64,000 nt of DNA from Roseivivax marinus (GCF_900109705.1 NZ_FOAI01000005.1:124001-188000), one strand, 5' to 3'; positions 18,446 to 27,284 are shown, counted from the stretch's first letter. Notes: generated from the letters alone by a model not told the origin. Program-made: numbers and translations.

Positions 18446-19408
18446 ATGCGCGATCTGAAGATCCCCGACCAGCGTCACCCCGAAAAGGCGCACCGTCCGG
18501 ACAACGCTCAGCCGAAGAAACCGTCCTGGATCCGTGTTAAGGCACCGGGCGGGCAGGGTTATGCCGAAACACGCAAGACAATGCGCGAGCACAACCTGAC
18601 CACGGTCTGCGAGGAAGCAGGGTGTCCGAACGTCGGCGAGTGCTGGAGCCAGGGTCACGCCACCATGATGATCATGGGCGAGATCTGCACCCGGGGCTGC
18701 ACCTTCTGCAACGTGGCCACCGGCCGGCCCGATGCGCTCGACGTGTTCGAGCCGGGGCGCGTGGCCGATGCGGTGCAGAAGCTCGGCCTGAACCATGTAG
18801 TCATCACCTCGGTGGACCGTGACGATCTCGAGGATGGCGGCGCCGAGCACTTTGCCCAGACCATCCGCGCGGTGCGCCACCGGTCGCCGGGCACCACGAT
18901 CGAGATCCTGACGCCGGACTTCCTGAAATGCGCGCCCTCGGTGCTCGAGACGGTGGTCGCGGCCAAGCCGGACGTCTTCAACCACAACTTGGAAACCGTT
19001 CCCGGTCTCTATCCGGAGGTGCGCCCCGGCGCGCGCTACTTCCACTCGCTGCGGCTGCTGCAACGGGTGAAGGAAATCGACCCGTCGATCTTCACCAAGT
19101 CCGGCATCATGGTCGGCCTCGGAGAGCAGCGTCCGCAGGTCCTGCAGGTCATGGACGACCTGCGCTCGGCAGACGTGGATTTCATGACGATCGGCCAGTA
19201 CCTTCAACCGTCCTCCAAGCATCACCGCATCGACACCTTCGTGACACCCGAGGAATTCGCGAGCTACGAGAAGGCCGCATTCGGCAAGGGCTTCCTGATG
19301 GTCTCGGCGACGCCGCTGACGCGGTCGTCTTACCATGCCGGCGACGACTTCGCCCGGCTGCGCGACGCGCGCGAGCGTCGGCTCGCCGCGGCGGCGACAT
19401 CGGCCTGA
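18446..19408 (+). CDS. lipA: Lipoyl synthase
   Basis: The 320-residue radical-SAM enzyme has the auxiliary-cluster cysteines C55, C60 and C66 ([14 protein letters not shown]), the radical-SAM triad C81-x3-C85-x2-C88 (CTRGCTFC) and the C-terminal RSSYHA serine motif that completes the auxiliary cluster. It inserts two sulfurs into octanoyl groups on lipoyl domains of 2-oxoacid dehydrogenases. The start is ATG 18446. The 180 bp upstream contain AT-rich DNA just before the gene, suggesting its own promoter. Confidence 0.97.
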   Translation: MRDLKIPDQRHPEKAHRPDNAQPKKPSWIRVKAPGGQGYAETRKTMREHNLTTVCEEAGCPNVGECWSQGHATMMIMGEICTRGCTFCNVATGRPDALDVFEPGRVADAVQKLGLNHVVITSVDRDDLEDGGAEHFAQTIRAVRHRSPGTTIEILTPDFLKCAPSVLETVVAAKPDVFNHNLETVPGLYPEVRPGARYFHSLRLLQRVKEIDPSIFTKSGIMVGLGEQRPQVLQVMDDLRSADVDFMTIGQYLQPSSKHHRIDTFVTPEEFASYEKAAFGKGFLMVSATPLTRSSYHAGDDFARLRDARERRLAAAATSA

Positions 19409-19428
19409 GTTCGCACACGGGCGGGGCG

Positions 19429-20319
19429 TCACTCCCCGCCCGGCAGTGCCTTCAGATAGGCCGCCACCGCCTCACGGTCGGCGGCCTCAAGTTGGGCGAA
19501 GTTTTCCACGACCGCGACCATGTGCCCGCCGACGCTGTCGTAATCGGGGGTGAACCCCGATTCCAGATAGTAGGCGATGTCGGAGGCTGACCAGTCGAGG
19601 TCCTCTGGCCGCAAGGACGGTATGGTGCCTTCGCCGCTGGGGTTGGGCGCGCCGCCGAGCCAGCGGTCGATGTCGAGACCGCCGAGCGTGGTGCGGGGCG
19701 TGTGGCACTCACCGCAATGGGCGAGAGCTTCGACAAGGGTTCGTCCGCGCTCCAACTGCGGCTCTTCGGCCGGCGTGATCCAGTCGTCGTCGAGGTAAAG
19801 CGCCTTCCAGACGCCAATCGAGCGTCGGATCGAGAACGGGAAGGCGATCTCGTGGGCGGCACTCGGCGTCGGATCGGCCGGCAGGGTCTGCCAGAATGCC
19901 CAGAGGTCGGCGACGTCCTGATCCGCCATCCGCGTGTATGCGGCATAAGGGAAGGCCGGGTAGTAATGCGCCCCGTCGGGCGAGACGCCCTGCGTCACCG
20001 CGCCGGCGAAGTCGCCGATCTCCCACGCGCCGATGCCGTGCTCGGGATCGGTGGAGATGTTGGGCGCGACGAAGGTGCCGAAATCGGACGGGAAGCGCTG
20101 GCCGCCCGCGAGAACGCGCTTCGACTCGCCTTCGGCGTCCGGCGCATGGTGGCACGAGGCACAACCGGCGGCGACGAACACCGTCTCTCCCCGCTCGGGG
20201 TCGCCGCTCAGCGCCTCGAACCGGCCCGGCTCGGCGGGCGTCGTGCGGGTGATCCATAGACCCGCTGCGCCGGCGATCACCGCCAGCGCCACGAGCCCGA
20301 AAAGACCTGTCCGGATCAT
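19429..20319 (-). CDS. Di-haem c-type cytochrome
   Basis: The 296-residue protein has an N-terminal hydrophobic segment (4-22) that is either an uncleaved anchor or a signal peptide, then two haem c sites: CASCH (53-57) and CGECH (202-206). The spacing and flanks (NISTDPEHGIGAWE, DLWAFWQTLP, DIAYYLESGFTPD) resemble the cytochrome subunits of membrane alcohol, aldehyde or gluconate dehydrogenases, which usually have three haems; this one has two. It is a predicted periplasmic electron carrier. It overlaps the upstream cytochrome gene by ATGA, so both are made together. Confidence 0.88.
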   Translation of the reverse strand: MIRTGLFGLVALAVIAGAAGLWITRTTPAEPGRFEALSGDPERGETVFVAAGCASCHHAPDAEGESKRVLAGGQRFPSDFGTFVAPNISTDPEHGIGAWEIGDFAGAVTQGVSPDGAHYYPAFPYAAYTRMADQDVADLWAFWQTLPADPTPSAAHEIAFPFSIRRSIGVWKALYLDDDWITPAEEPQLERGRTLVEALAHCGECHTPRTTLGGLDIDRWLGGAPNPSGEGTIPSLRPEDLDWSASDIAYYLESGFTPDYDSVGGHMVAVVENFAQLEAADREAVAAYLKALPGGE

Positions 20320-20774
20320 TCAGACGCGCGATACTCGTCGTGGCAGGCCTTGCAGGCGTTGCCCACGGGGCCGAGCGCGGGCCCGAGCGCCTCGCGGCCG
20401 TCGCCGGCGACCTCCTGCAGGCCCGAAACCGCCTCGCCGAGATCGGCCCACTTCGAGCCCACGTCGTCGGTATTCTCCCAGATTGCGGGCAGGGCACGGG
20501 TGCCATCGATCGCCTCGGCGTCAGAACCCTCGGGGAACAGGATCAAAGGGTTGATCATGCTCACCGCGTGCAAGTTGTCCGCCGCCATTGTGGCCTGCTC
20601 GGCGTCGTATTCGGTGTCGCCCTTGGCCATGTCGCCGATGATCCCGAGGTTGATCGCGAGGATGCGGAACATGCCTTGGCGCGCCGTCAACACGTCCTCG
20701 AAATCGTCGTCCTGGGCGAGGGTGGGCGAGGCGATGGCGACGGCCGTGGCGGCGATGGCTGCGAGGCGGAACAT
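20316..20774 (-). CDS. Class II cytochrome c (c'/c556 type)
   Basis: The 152-residue protein has a signal peptide (cleavage near ASPTLA-Q, residue 20-21), a four-helix-bundle pattern and a C-terminal haem c motif CKACH at 141-145. The family splits into five-coordinate c' and six-coordinate c556. RQGMFRI puts a Met at residue 35 where c556 proteins have the axial Met, so a c556-like electron carrier is the better guess. It is the first gene of a two-gene operon with the di-haem cytochrome. Confidence 0.88.
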   Translation of the reverse strand: MFRLAAIAATAVAIASPTLAQDDDFEDVLTARQGMFRILAINLGIIGDMAKGDTEYDAEQATMAADNLHAVSMINPLILFPEGSDAEAIDGTRALPAIWENTDDVGSKWADLGEAVSGLQEVAGDGREALGPALGPVGNACKACHDEYRASE

Positions 20775-20887
20775 GAGGCGACTCCCTGTCGATTGATTTC
20801 CCTAGGGGAAGCCTACCCGAGCCGGGTTACGAGGCAATGACCGCGTGACGCGCTGAAGCGACATCGAAGCGGGGTCAGGTTAAGGGT

Positions 20888-20908
20888 GATAATCAGAAAT
20901 TCATTATC
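20888..20908. promoter_or_regulatory. Inverted repeat in AT-rich DNA upstream of the cytochrome operon
   Basis: GATAAT (20888-20893) and ATTATC (20903-20908) are separated by 9 bp in the only AT-rich patch of the 233-bp gap between the cytochrome operon and mmsB. It lies about 115-135 bp before ATG 20774. Promoter or operator function is plausible but unproven. Confidence 0.3.
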
Positions 20909-21007
20909 GGCAGATACTTAAATCCGGGACTTCACGCATCGGATGAGCTCTCTGGAGGTTACGCCGGGGCGTCCGTCACTCGAACGTGATCCCCGGCGCA
21001 GTCCCGA

Positions 21008-21880
21008 TCAGGCGCGCCCGCGGCCGGCGAAGCGCGGCAGCATGGCCGAGAAGTCGCGGCCCGCGCCATCCTCTTCCTCGACGAAGCGGCGGTAGAGATC
21101 GGCCGCGGCGGCCCCGAGCGGCGTGTCCGCGTCGGCGCCCTCGGCGGCCTGCATGGCGAGCCGCAGGTCTTTCAGCATCAGGTCGGCGGCGAAGCCCGGC
21201 TTGTAGTCGTTGTCTGCGGGCGAGGTCGGACCGACGCCCGGCGCCGGACAGTAGGTGTTCATCGACCACGACGAGCCCGATGAGGTCGACACGACGTCGA
21301 ACATGGCCTGCCGGTCGAGTCCGAGCTTGTCGGCCAGCGCGAAGGCCTCGCAGGTGCCGATCATCGTGATCCCGAGGATCATGTTGTTGCAGATCTTCGC
21401 GGCCTGACCGTTCCCCGAGGGGCCGCAATGCACCGCCTTGCGGCCCATGATGTCGAAGAGCGGCTTGGCGGTCTCGAAGCCTGCCTCGTCACCGCCGACC
21501 ATGAAGGTCAGCGTGCCGTCCGTGGCGCCGCCCACACCGCCCGAGACCGGCGCGTCGAGCGCCGAGAGACCCGCCGCCAACGCCTGCTCGGCCACCGCAC
21601 GGGCGCTGTCCACGTCCACGGTCGAGCAGTCGAGGAACACCGCACCTTGCTTCATCGCCGGCACGATCTCGTCGGCGACCGTGCGAAGGATCTTGCCGTT
21701 GGGCAGCATGGTGATGACCACCTCGGCCCCCTCAACCGCCTCGGTGGGGCTGTTCGCGGGCGTCACTCCGTCGATGACCACGCTCGCGGTGTCGAAGCCG
21801 ATCACCTCGTGGCCCGCGCGCGCGAGGTTGGCGGCCATCGGCCCGCCCATGTTGCCCAGACCGATGAACCCGATCTTCAT
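21008..21880 (-). CDS. mmsB: 3-Hydroxyisobutyrate dehydrogenase
   Basis: The 290-residue protein has an N-terminal NAD-binding Rossmann motif (FIGLGNMGGPMAANLARAGH), the substrate-binding DAPVSGGVGGA near residue 120 and catalytic Lys171 in GNGQAAKICNN, all diagnostic for HIBADH. It oxidises 3-hydroxyisobutyrate to methylmalonate semialdehyde in valine breakdown. Its ATG overlaps the stop of the upstream hydrolase gene (ATGA), and it is the last gene of the three-gene minus-strand operon. Confidence 0.95.
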   Translation of the reverse strand: MKIGFIGLGNMGGPMAANLARAGHEVIGFDTASVVIDGVTPANSPTEAVEGAEVVITMLPNGKILRTVADEIVPAMKQGAVFLDCSTVDVDSARAVAEQALAAGLSALDAPVSGGVGGATDGTLTFMVGGDEAGFETAKPLFDIMGRKAVHCGPSGNGQAAKICNNMILGITMIGTCEAFALADKLGLDRQAMFDVVSTSSGSSWSMNTYCPAPGVGPTSPADNDYKPGFAADLMLKDLRLAMQAAEGADADTPLGAAAADLYRRFVEEEDGAGRDFSAMLPRFAGRGRA

Positions 21881-22932
21881 GCCGTCTCTCCCAGGTCGTG
21901 AAAGTTGATCTCGTCCACCTCGAGCGGGCGGAACATCCGCGCCACGTCCGTCAGCGGCAGGCCGTCCACCTCGTGCCGCCAGCGCGGGCTCTTGTCCTTG
22001 TCGATCAGAAGCGCGCGCACGCCTTCGAGGAAATCCGCATGCTCGAGCGCGCGCGAGGTGAAACGGAATTCGAGGTCCAGCGCGCGGCGGATGTCCGCGC
22101 TGCCCGATTTCAGCCGGTGCAGCAACTCGAGCGTCGCGCCCATGGACAGCGGCGCGGAGGCCTCGACCTTGGCCAGCGTCTCGGCGGCAAACGCGCTGTC
22201 GTCGGTGCGCAGCGCGTTCACCACGTCGCGCAACGTCTCGCCGCCGCACGTCGCCTCGGCGTCGTTGAGCTTGTCGGGCAGGGTGGCCTTGGGGGCAGGC
22301 GCGGCGAATTCGGTGATGGCGGAAGGCTGGCCGCTCTCGCTGAGCTTCGCGATCGCCTCGGCCCATGCGTCGCGCGGCACGTACAGGTCGGCGAATCCGG
22401 CCCAGATCGCGTCGCCCGCGTCCATGCGCGCGCCGGTCAGCCCCAGCCACTCGCCCAGCCGGCCGGGCACCCGTGCCAGAAGAAGCGAGCCGCCCACGTC
22501 GGGCACCAGTCCGATGCCGCATTCCGGCATGGCGATCCGCGTGCTGTCGCAAACCACGCGGTGCGAGCCGTGACAGCCCACGCCAACGCCGCCGCCCATG
22601 ACGTAGCCCTGCATGAAGGACACCACGGCCTTGGGATACTCGGCGATAACCGCGTTCATGCGATACTCGTCGCGCCAGAAGTCCACGGCCGACTGGCCGC
22701 GCCCTTCCTGCGCCTCGCGGTAGACCCCGGCGATGTCGCCGCCCGCGCAGAAGGCCTTGTCCCCCTCGGCGTCGAGGATCACCAGCGCCACGTTCGGATC
22801 CTCGGCCCAGTCCAGCAGCGCCTGTTCGATCGCGAGGCACATGTCGTGGTCGAGGGCATTCAGCGCCGAGGGGCGGGTCAGCGTGATGCGGCCCGCGCGG
22901 CCTTCGGTGCGGACGGACACGTGGTCGCTCAT
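21877..22932 (-). CDS. 3-Hydroxyisobutyryl-CoA hydrolase
   Basis: The 351-residue crotonase-superfamily protein is longer than enoyl-CoA hydratases (about 260) and has the HIBYL-CoA hydrolase features FCAGGDIAGVYREA and SFMQGYVMGGGVGVGCHGSHRV for CoA and oxyanion binding, PECGIGLVPDVGG, and a C-terminal ECH_2 extension ending in EVDEINFHDL. It hydrolyses 3-hydroxyisobutyryl-CoA to free 3-hydroxyisobutyrate, which the next gene's product oxidises. It overlaps both neighbours by four bases. An enoyl-CoA hydratase role is less likely because of length and context. Confidence 0.92.
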   Translation of the reverse strand: MSDHVSVRTEGRAGRITLTRPSALNALDHDMCLAIEQALLDWAEDPNVALVILDAEGDKAFCAGGDIAGVYREAQEGRGQSAVDFWRDEYRMNAVIAEYPKAVVSFMQGYVMGGGVGVGCHGSHRVVCDSTRIAMPECGIGLVPDVGGSLLLARVPGRLGEWLGLTGARMDAGDAIWAGFADLYVPRDAWAEAIAKLSESGQPSAITEFAAPAPKATLPDKLNDAEATCGGETLRDVVNALRTDDSAFAAETLAKVEASAPLSMGATLELLHRLKSGSADIRRALDLEFRFTSRALEHADFLEGVRALLIDKDKSPRWRHEVDGLPLTDVARMFRPLEVDEINFHDLGETA

Positions 22933-24074
22933 GCGGCGGCCTCCAGCAGCTTGCGCGCCACGATCAGGCGCATGATTTCGTTGGTGCCTTCGAGGATCTC
23001 GTGCACACGCAGATCGCGGACGGTCTTTTCCACCCCGTAATCGGCGAGGTAGCCGTAACCGCCATGAAGCTGAAGGCAGGTGTTGGCGACGCGGCTGCCG
23101 ACCTCGGTGACGAAGGCCTTGGCCATCGCGCAGTGCTTGCCGGCGTCGTGACGTTTCGCATCGCAGGCCCAGGCCGCCTGACGCAGGAAGACCCGCGCGG
23201 CGGACAGCTGGATCTCCATGTCGGCAAGCTTGAACTGGAGAGCCTGGAACTGGTCGAGGGGGCGGCCGAAGGCCTGGCGTTCGCGCATGTAGACGAGGGT
23301 CGCGTCGAGCGCCGCTTGCGCGGCGCCGAGCGAGCAGGCTGCGATGTTCAGCCGGCCGCCGTCCAGCCCGGCCATGGCATAGCGAAAGCCCAGTCCCTCT
23401 TCGCCCAGCAGGTTCGCCGCCGGCACAACCGCGCCGTCGAGCTGCACGGCGCGCGTGGGCTGCGAACGCCAGCCCATCTTGTCCTCGAGCCCGCCGAAGC
23501 TCAGGCCCTCGGCGCCGTCCTCGACCAGCATCGCCGAGATGCCGTCGGGACCGTCGCCGCCGGTGCGGGCCATGACGATGTAGGCGTCGGAATACCCGCC
23601 GCCCGAGATGAACGCCTTGGTCCCCGACAGCTGCCAGCCGTCGTTGGTGCGGTCTGCGCGGGTCTTGAGGGCTGCCGCGTCCGATCCGGAGCCCGGCTCG
23701 GTCAGGCAGTAGGACAGCACCGTCTGCATCGCCACCGCGTCCGGCAGGAGACGGTCCTTCATCTCGGCGCTGCCGTGGCGGTCGATCATCGCCGCGCACA
23801 TGTTGTGGATCGACAGGAAAGCGGCGACCGAGGGGCAGGCCATGGACAACGCCTCGAAGATCAGCGTCCCCTCGAGCCGCCCGAGACCGGTGCCGCCCGC
23901 CTCTTCCGAAACGAAGATGCCGCCGAAGCCCAGTTCGGCCAGTTTCGGCCAGAGATCGCGGGGGATCGTGCCCTCGCGTTCCCAGTCCCGCGCATGGGGG
24001 GCGATCTCTGCGGCGCCGAAATCGCGCGCCATGTCGAAGATCGCGTCCTGTTCCTCGGTCGCCGCGAAATCCAT
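22929..24074 (-). CDS. Acyl-CoA dehydrogenase, probably isobutyryl-CoA dehydrogenase
   Basis: The 381-residue flavoprotein has the ACAD fold with YCLTEPGSGSDAAALKT for FAD/substrate binding, RQAFGRPLDQFQALQFKLADM, and the C-terminal HGGYGYLADYGVEKTVRDLR and HEILEGTNEIMR motifs. Its place at the head of an operon with 3-hydroxyisobutyryl-CoA hydrolase and dehydrogenase points to isobutyryl-CoA as substrate, giving methacrylyl-CoA. ATG 24074 is chosen over ATG 24080 because GGAGG lies 6 nt before it. The methacrylyl-CoA hydratase is not in the operon and must be elsewhere. Confidence 0.92.
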   Translation of the reverse strand: MDFAATEEQDAIFDMARDFGAAEIAPHARDWEREGTIPRDLWPKLAELGFGGIFVSEEAGGTGLGRLEGTLIFEALSMACPSVAAFLSIHNMCAAMIDRHGSAEMKDRLLPDAVAMQTVLSYCLTEPGSGSDAAALKTRADRTNDGWQLSGTKAFISGGGYSDAYIVMARTGGDGPDGISAMLVEDGAEGLSFGGLEDKMGWRSQPTRAVQLDGAVVPAANLLGEEGLGFRYAMAGLDGGRLNIAACSLGAAQAALDATLVYMRERQAFGRPLDQFQALQFKLADMEIQLSAARVFLRQAAWACDAKRHDAGKHCAMAKAFVTEVGSRVANTCLQLHGGYGYLADYGVEKTVRDLRVHEILEGTNEIMRLIVARKLLEAAA

Positions 24075-24287
24075 GTCCATCCTCCCGTCCTCGATCACGT
24101 TTGTTTCAGCCCCCGGCGCGGGACGCAAGCGGACACGGGGGCCGCCGGGCGGCTGCGTTGAAACATGGCGTGAGGCGCATGTGGCGAGCCTCCGCCTATT
24201 TCGGCGCAACGCGGAACGGACCGGTGCAGTCGGCGGTTCATCGGCATCCCGGCCACGCAAGGGGCCGCGCATATTGGAGGAAAGACC

Positions 24288-24989
24288 ATGACACGCACGA
24301 CCAAACGCAGCACGTCCGTTTTCGCCATCGCCGGTGCCCTCGCGGGCATGGGCCTCGTCTCGGCCGCCTCGGCGCAGACCACCGCGGATGTGGCGCCCGG
24401 CGAGGTGATCTGCTCGGACTACCTGCTGATGGACGAGCAGACCCAGGGCCGGATCGCGCTGCAACTGGTGGAGACCCCTGACGGCGTCGCCACCACGTCG
24501 GACATCGACGGTCCGGCCGCCGTGGGCACGGTCGAAGGTCTTCTGACCGCCTGCCGCGAGAACCCCGAGATGACCACCGCCGAGATCGCGGCCATGGTGT
24601 TCGGCACCGAAGACGAGGACGGTGTCAACGTGCTCGACCCGAACGGGTCGGAGACCGACACGAGCAACGACATCAATGCCGATGATGATGGATCGGACGA
24701 TGCGCCCGGCGACGACAGCATGACCGATGATGGCATGTCGGACAGCGATACTGCCGGCGCGGACACCGAAGTGGACGCGGATGTCGATGCGACCGCCGGC
24801 GACGTGGGCGTCGACGGGGCGGCTTCGGGCGACGCGTCCGACGCCGACGCCGGTGCGGATGCAGGCGCCGACGCGGGCGGTGCGGATGCCGGTGGTGATG
24901 CTGGCGGCGACGCCGGCGGCGATGCCGGTGGTTCCGACGGCGGCTCGGACGGCGGGTCCGACGGTGGTGATGGCGGCGACGACAGCTGA
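24288..24989 (+). CDS. Secreted HdeA-like protein with a long acidic, glycine-rich tail
   Basis: The 233-residue protein starts at ATG 24288 after GGAGG, with a signal peptide cleaved near ASAQ (residue 29-30). Residues 35-105 look HdeA-like: CSDYLLMDE at Cys42 and LLTACRENPE at Cys89, a 47-residue Cys spacing against 48 in E. coli HdeA. HdeA is a periplasmic acid-stress chaperone with one disulfide. The remaining 120 residues are almost only Asp, Gly, Ala and Ser, with DAGG-type repeats, very acidic and surely disordered. No basic counterpart is seen. Its place inside the valine-degradation block is unexplained. Confidence 0.8.
   Translation: MTRTTKRSTSVFAIAGALAGMGLVSAASAQTTADVAPGEVICSDYLLMDEQTQGRIALQLVETPDGVATTSDIDGPAAVGTVEGLLTACRENPEMTTAEIAAMVFGTEDEDGVNVLDPNGSETDTSNDINADDDGSDDAPGDDSMTDDGMSDSDTAGADTEVDADVDATAGDVGVDGAASGDASDADAGADAGADAGGADAGGDAGGDAGGDAGGSDGGSDGGSDGGDGGDDS
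24840..24985 (+). repeat. Tandem repeats coding the Asp/Gly/Ala tail
   Basis: Imperfect 6-12 bp units rich in GACGCCGGCG, GATGCCGGTG and GACGGCGGC encode repeated DAGAD, DAGG and SDGG. Such in-frame repeats tend to vary in length between strains, which would change tail length without breaking the frame. Confidence 0.65.
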
Positions 24990-25052
24990 CGCCGCCACCG
25001 GGAACTGGCGGGGGCACGCCGATCGGCCATGACCGGTAGGGCGAACCCCCGC

Positions 25053-25070
25053 CGTCACGGCGCCGTGACG
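25053..25070. other. 18-bp perfect palindrome with a nearby partial copy
   Basis: CGTCACGGCGCCGTGACG is a perfect 18-bp palindrome between the two HdeA-like genes; CGGCGCCGTG recurs at 25076-25085. As RNA it could cruciform or form a terminator-like stem after the first gene, but there is no T-run. Confidence 0.45.
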
Positions 25071-25107
25071 AAACGCGGCGCCGTGGCTGACGGTTCTTTC
25101 GTCAATC

Positions 25108-25122
25108 GGGACACGGTGTCCC
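25108..25122. promoter_or_regulatory. 15-bp palindrome just upstream of the second HdeA-like gene
   Basis: GGGACAC and GTGTCCC are perfect 7-bp arms around one G, 17 bp before ATG 25139 and abutting the ribosome binding site GAGGAG. It could be an operator or a 5' hairpin controlling translation. Confidence 0.4.
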
Positions 25123-25138
25123 GCACGAGGAGAACCAC

Positions 25139-25639
25139 ATGACCAATCGCACATTCGCCTTTGCCGCCGCGGGCCTTCTGGGCCTCGGCGCGACCGCCGC
25201 TTCGGCACAGACCAGCGGTTATGAAGATCTAACCTGCGCCCAGTTCCGGGGCCTCTCGACCCAGCAACAGGGTGAGGTTCTGGGTGGGGCGCCGAATATC
25301 GCGGCGGTGAACCAGTACTGCGATGCCAACACCGAGGGCATGGTGGCCGACGCCATGGCCGACGGGATGGAAAGCGGCACCGAGATCGGCGGGGCGATGG
25401 AAACCACCACCGACACCGACGACGAGACCGCCCTCGAGGAGCGTGAGACTTACACCGATGGCGATATCGGCGCGGGCACCGTGGCGAGCGACCCGGTCAG
25501 CAGCGATCAGGGCACCGGCACTGCGACGACTGGCACCGCAACCGGGACGACCAGTCAGCCGGTCTCACCCGGTTCGGTCGGCTCGGACAATGTCGCAAGC
25601 CCCGAGAGTGAGCTCGAAGGCGCCGACACCGGCGATTGA
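25139..25639 (+). CDS. Secreted protein, shortened HdeA-like domain with acidic Thr/Ser-rich tail
   Basis: The 166-residue product starts at ATG 25139 after GAGGAG, with a signal peptide ending ASAQ (residue 22-24). The next segment, LTCAQFRGLSTQQQGEV then NQYCDAN, keeps the CxxF...C pattern of HdeA-like proteins but with only 28 residues between cysteines. The C-terminal 100 residues are low-complexity and acidic (Thr, Gly, Ser, Asp). It is probably a diverged relative of the upstream gene's product; function unknown. A shared terminator-like hairpin follows at 25665. Confidence 0.75.
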   Translation: MTNRTFAFAAAGLLGLGATAASAQTSGYEDLTCAQFRGLSTQQQGEVLGGAPNIAAVNQYCDANTEGMVADAMADGMESGTEIGGAMETTTDTDDETALEERETYTDGDIGAGTVASDPVSSDQGTGTATTGTATGTTSQPVSPGSVGSDNVASPESELEGADTGD

Positions 25640-25659
25640 TCCGGCCACGACGCCAGCAG

Positions 25660-25690
25660 AAAAAACGGGCGGGGATTTCTCCCCGCCCGT
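25660..25690 (-). terminator. Rho-independent terminator of mmsA
   Basis: ACGGGCGGGGA (25665-25675) and TCCCCGCCCGT (25680-25690) form a perfect 11-bp stem. Read leftwards it is followed by a T-run (plus-strand A-run 25660-25665), placing it 40 nt past the mmsA stop. On the plus strand the tail is weak, but it could also end the HdeA-like transcript. Confidence 0.9.
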
Positions 25691-25729
25691 ATTCGTTTCC
25701 CAGGCCGATGCACGGTGGCAGCAGAAGCG

Positions 25730-27229
25730 TCAGTCCATGGCCTTGAAGTTGAACTCGCCGCCGTCCTTGATCCCCGAGAACCAGCGCGCGGTGACGGTCT
25801 TGGTCTTGGTGTAGAACCGGAAGGCGTCCGGGCCGTACTGGTTCAGGTCGCCGAAGGCCGACTTCTTCCAGCCGCCGAAGGTGTAGTAGCTCAGCGGCAC
25901 GGGGATCGGGAAGTTGATGCCCACCATGCCCACGTTGACCCGGTGCGCGAAGTCGCGCGCGGTGTCGCCGTCGGCGGTGAAGATCGCGGTGCCGTTGCCG
26001 TACTCATTGTCCATGGTGATCTTGAGCGCCTCGTCATAGGACGCCGCACGCACCTGGCAGAGCACCGGGCCGAAGATCTCTTCCTTGTAGATCGTCATGT
26101 CCGGCGACACGTGGTCGAAGTAGGACGGCCCGACGAAAAAGCCGTTCTCGTAGCCCTGGAGCTTGAAGTTCCGGCCGTCGACTGCGAGGTCCGCACCTTC
26201 CTCGACACCCTTGTTGACGAGGCCCTCGATCCGCTCCTTGGCGGCAGAGGTGATGACGGGGCCGTAGTCCACGTCGTCGCCCGCGGTGTAGGGGCCGACC
26301 TTGAGGTTCTCGACGCGGGGGATCAGCCGCTCGCGCAGGGCGTTGGCGGTTTCCTCACCCACCGGCACGGCCACCGAGATCGCCATGCAGCGTTCGCCCG
26401 CGGCGCCGAAGCCCGCGCCAACAAGCGCATCCGCGGCCTTGTCCATGTCCGCGTCGGGCATGATGATCATGTGGTTCTTCGCGCCGCCGAAGCACTGGGC
26501 GCGCTTGCCGTTGTTCGCGGCGCGGCCGTAGATGTATTGCGCGATCGGGGTCGAGCCGACGAAGCCCACCGCCTGCACGGTCTCGTCGTCGAGGATCGCG
26601 TCCACGACCTCCTTGTCGCCGTTGACCACCTGCAGCACGCCGTCGGGAAGCCCGGCTTCCTTCAGTAGTTCGGCCAGGCGCAGCGAGGTCGAAGGGCAGC
26701 GCTCGGACGGCTTGAGGATCATGGCGTTGCCGCAGGTCAGCGCCGGTGCCATTTTCCAAAGCGGGATCATTGCGGGGAAGTTGAACGGCGTGATGCCGGC
26801 CACGACGCCCAGCGGCTGGCGCATCGAGTAGAGGTCGATGCCGGGGCCGCCGTTGTCGGTGAACTCGCCCTTCAGCAGAGACGGTCCGCCCATGCAGACC
26901 TCGACGACCTCGAGACCGCGCTGAACGTCACCGCGCCCGTCGGGCAGGGTCTTGCCGTGCTCGCGGCTGACCAGCTCGGCCAGTTCGTCCATGTGCTCGT
27001 TGATGAGCTGGCCGAACTTCATCATCACCCGCGCGCGGCGCTGCGGGTTGGTGGCGCCCCAGGCTTTCTGGGCCTCGGCGGCCTTGGCCACGGCGGCGCG
27101 CAGTTCGTCGGCGGTCGCCAGCGGGACCTTTGCCTGCACTTCGCCGGTGGCGGGGTTGTAGATGTCGGCCATACGGCCCGACGAGCCCTTCACGTGCTGG
27201 CCGTCAATCCAGTGAGTCAGTTCCTGCAT
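25730..27229 (-). CDS. mmsA: Methylmalonate-semialdehyde dehydrogenase (CoA-acylating)
   Basis: The 499-residue aldehyde dehydrogenase-superfamily protein has TPFNFPAMIPLWKMAPALTCGN, Rossmann motif FVGSTPIAQYIY and catalytic Cys281 in AAGERCMA, the signature separating MMSDH from ordinary ALDHs. It converts methylmalonate semialdehyde to propionyl-CoA, the last step of valine degradation whose earlier enzymes are encoded at 21008-24074. AAGGAGGACCCC precedes ATG 27229. A terminator follows, and a LysR gene is divergent across a 90-bp gap. Confidence 0.96.
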   Translation of the reverse strand: MQELTHWIDGQHVKGSSGRMADIYNPATGEVQAKVPLATADELRAAVAKAAEAQKAWGATNPQRRARVMMKFGQLINEHMDELAELVSREHGKTLPDGRGDVQRGLEVVEVCMGGPSLLKGEFTDNGGPGIDLYSMRQPLGVVAGITPFNFPAMIPLWKMAPALTCGNAMILKPSERCPSTSLRLAELLKEAGLPDGVLQVVNGDKEVVDAILDDETVQAVGFVGSTPIAQYIYGRAANNGKRAQCFGGAKNHMIIMPDADMDKAADALVGAGFGAAGERCMAISVAVPVGEETANALRERLIPRVENLKVGPYTAGDDVDYGPVITSAAKERIEGLVNKGVEEGADLAVDGRNFKLQGYENGFFVGPSYFDHVSPDMTIYKEEIFGPVLCQVRAASYDEALKITMDNEYGNGTAIFTADGDTARDFAHRVNVGMVGINFPIPVPLSYYTFGGWKKSAFGDLNQYGPDAFRFYTKTKTVTARWFSGIKDGGEFNFKAMD

Positions 27230-27284
27230 GGGGTCCTCCTTCGGTTGCGCGGAGGATAGGCTTGCAATTTTGCGCGGGGAAGGG

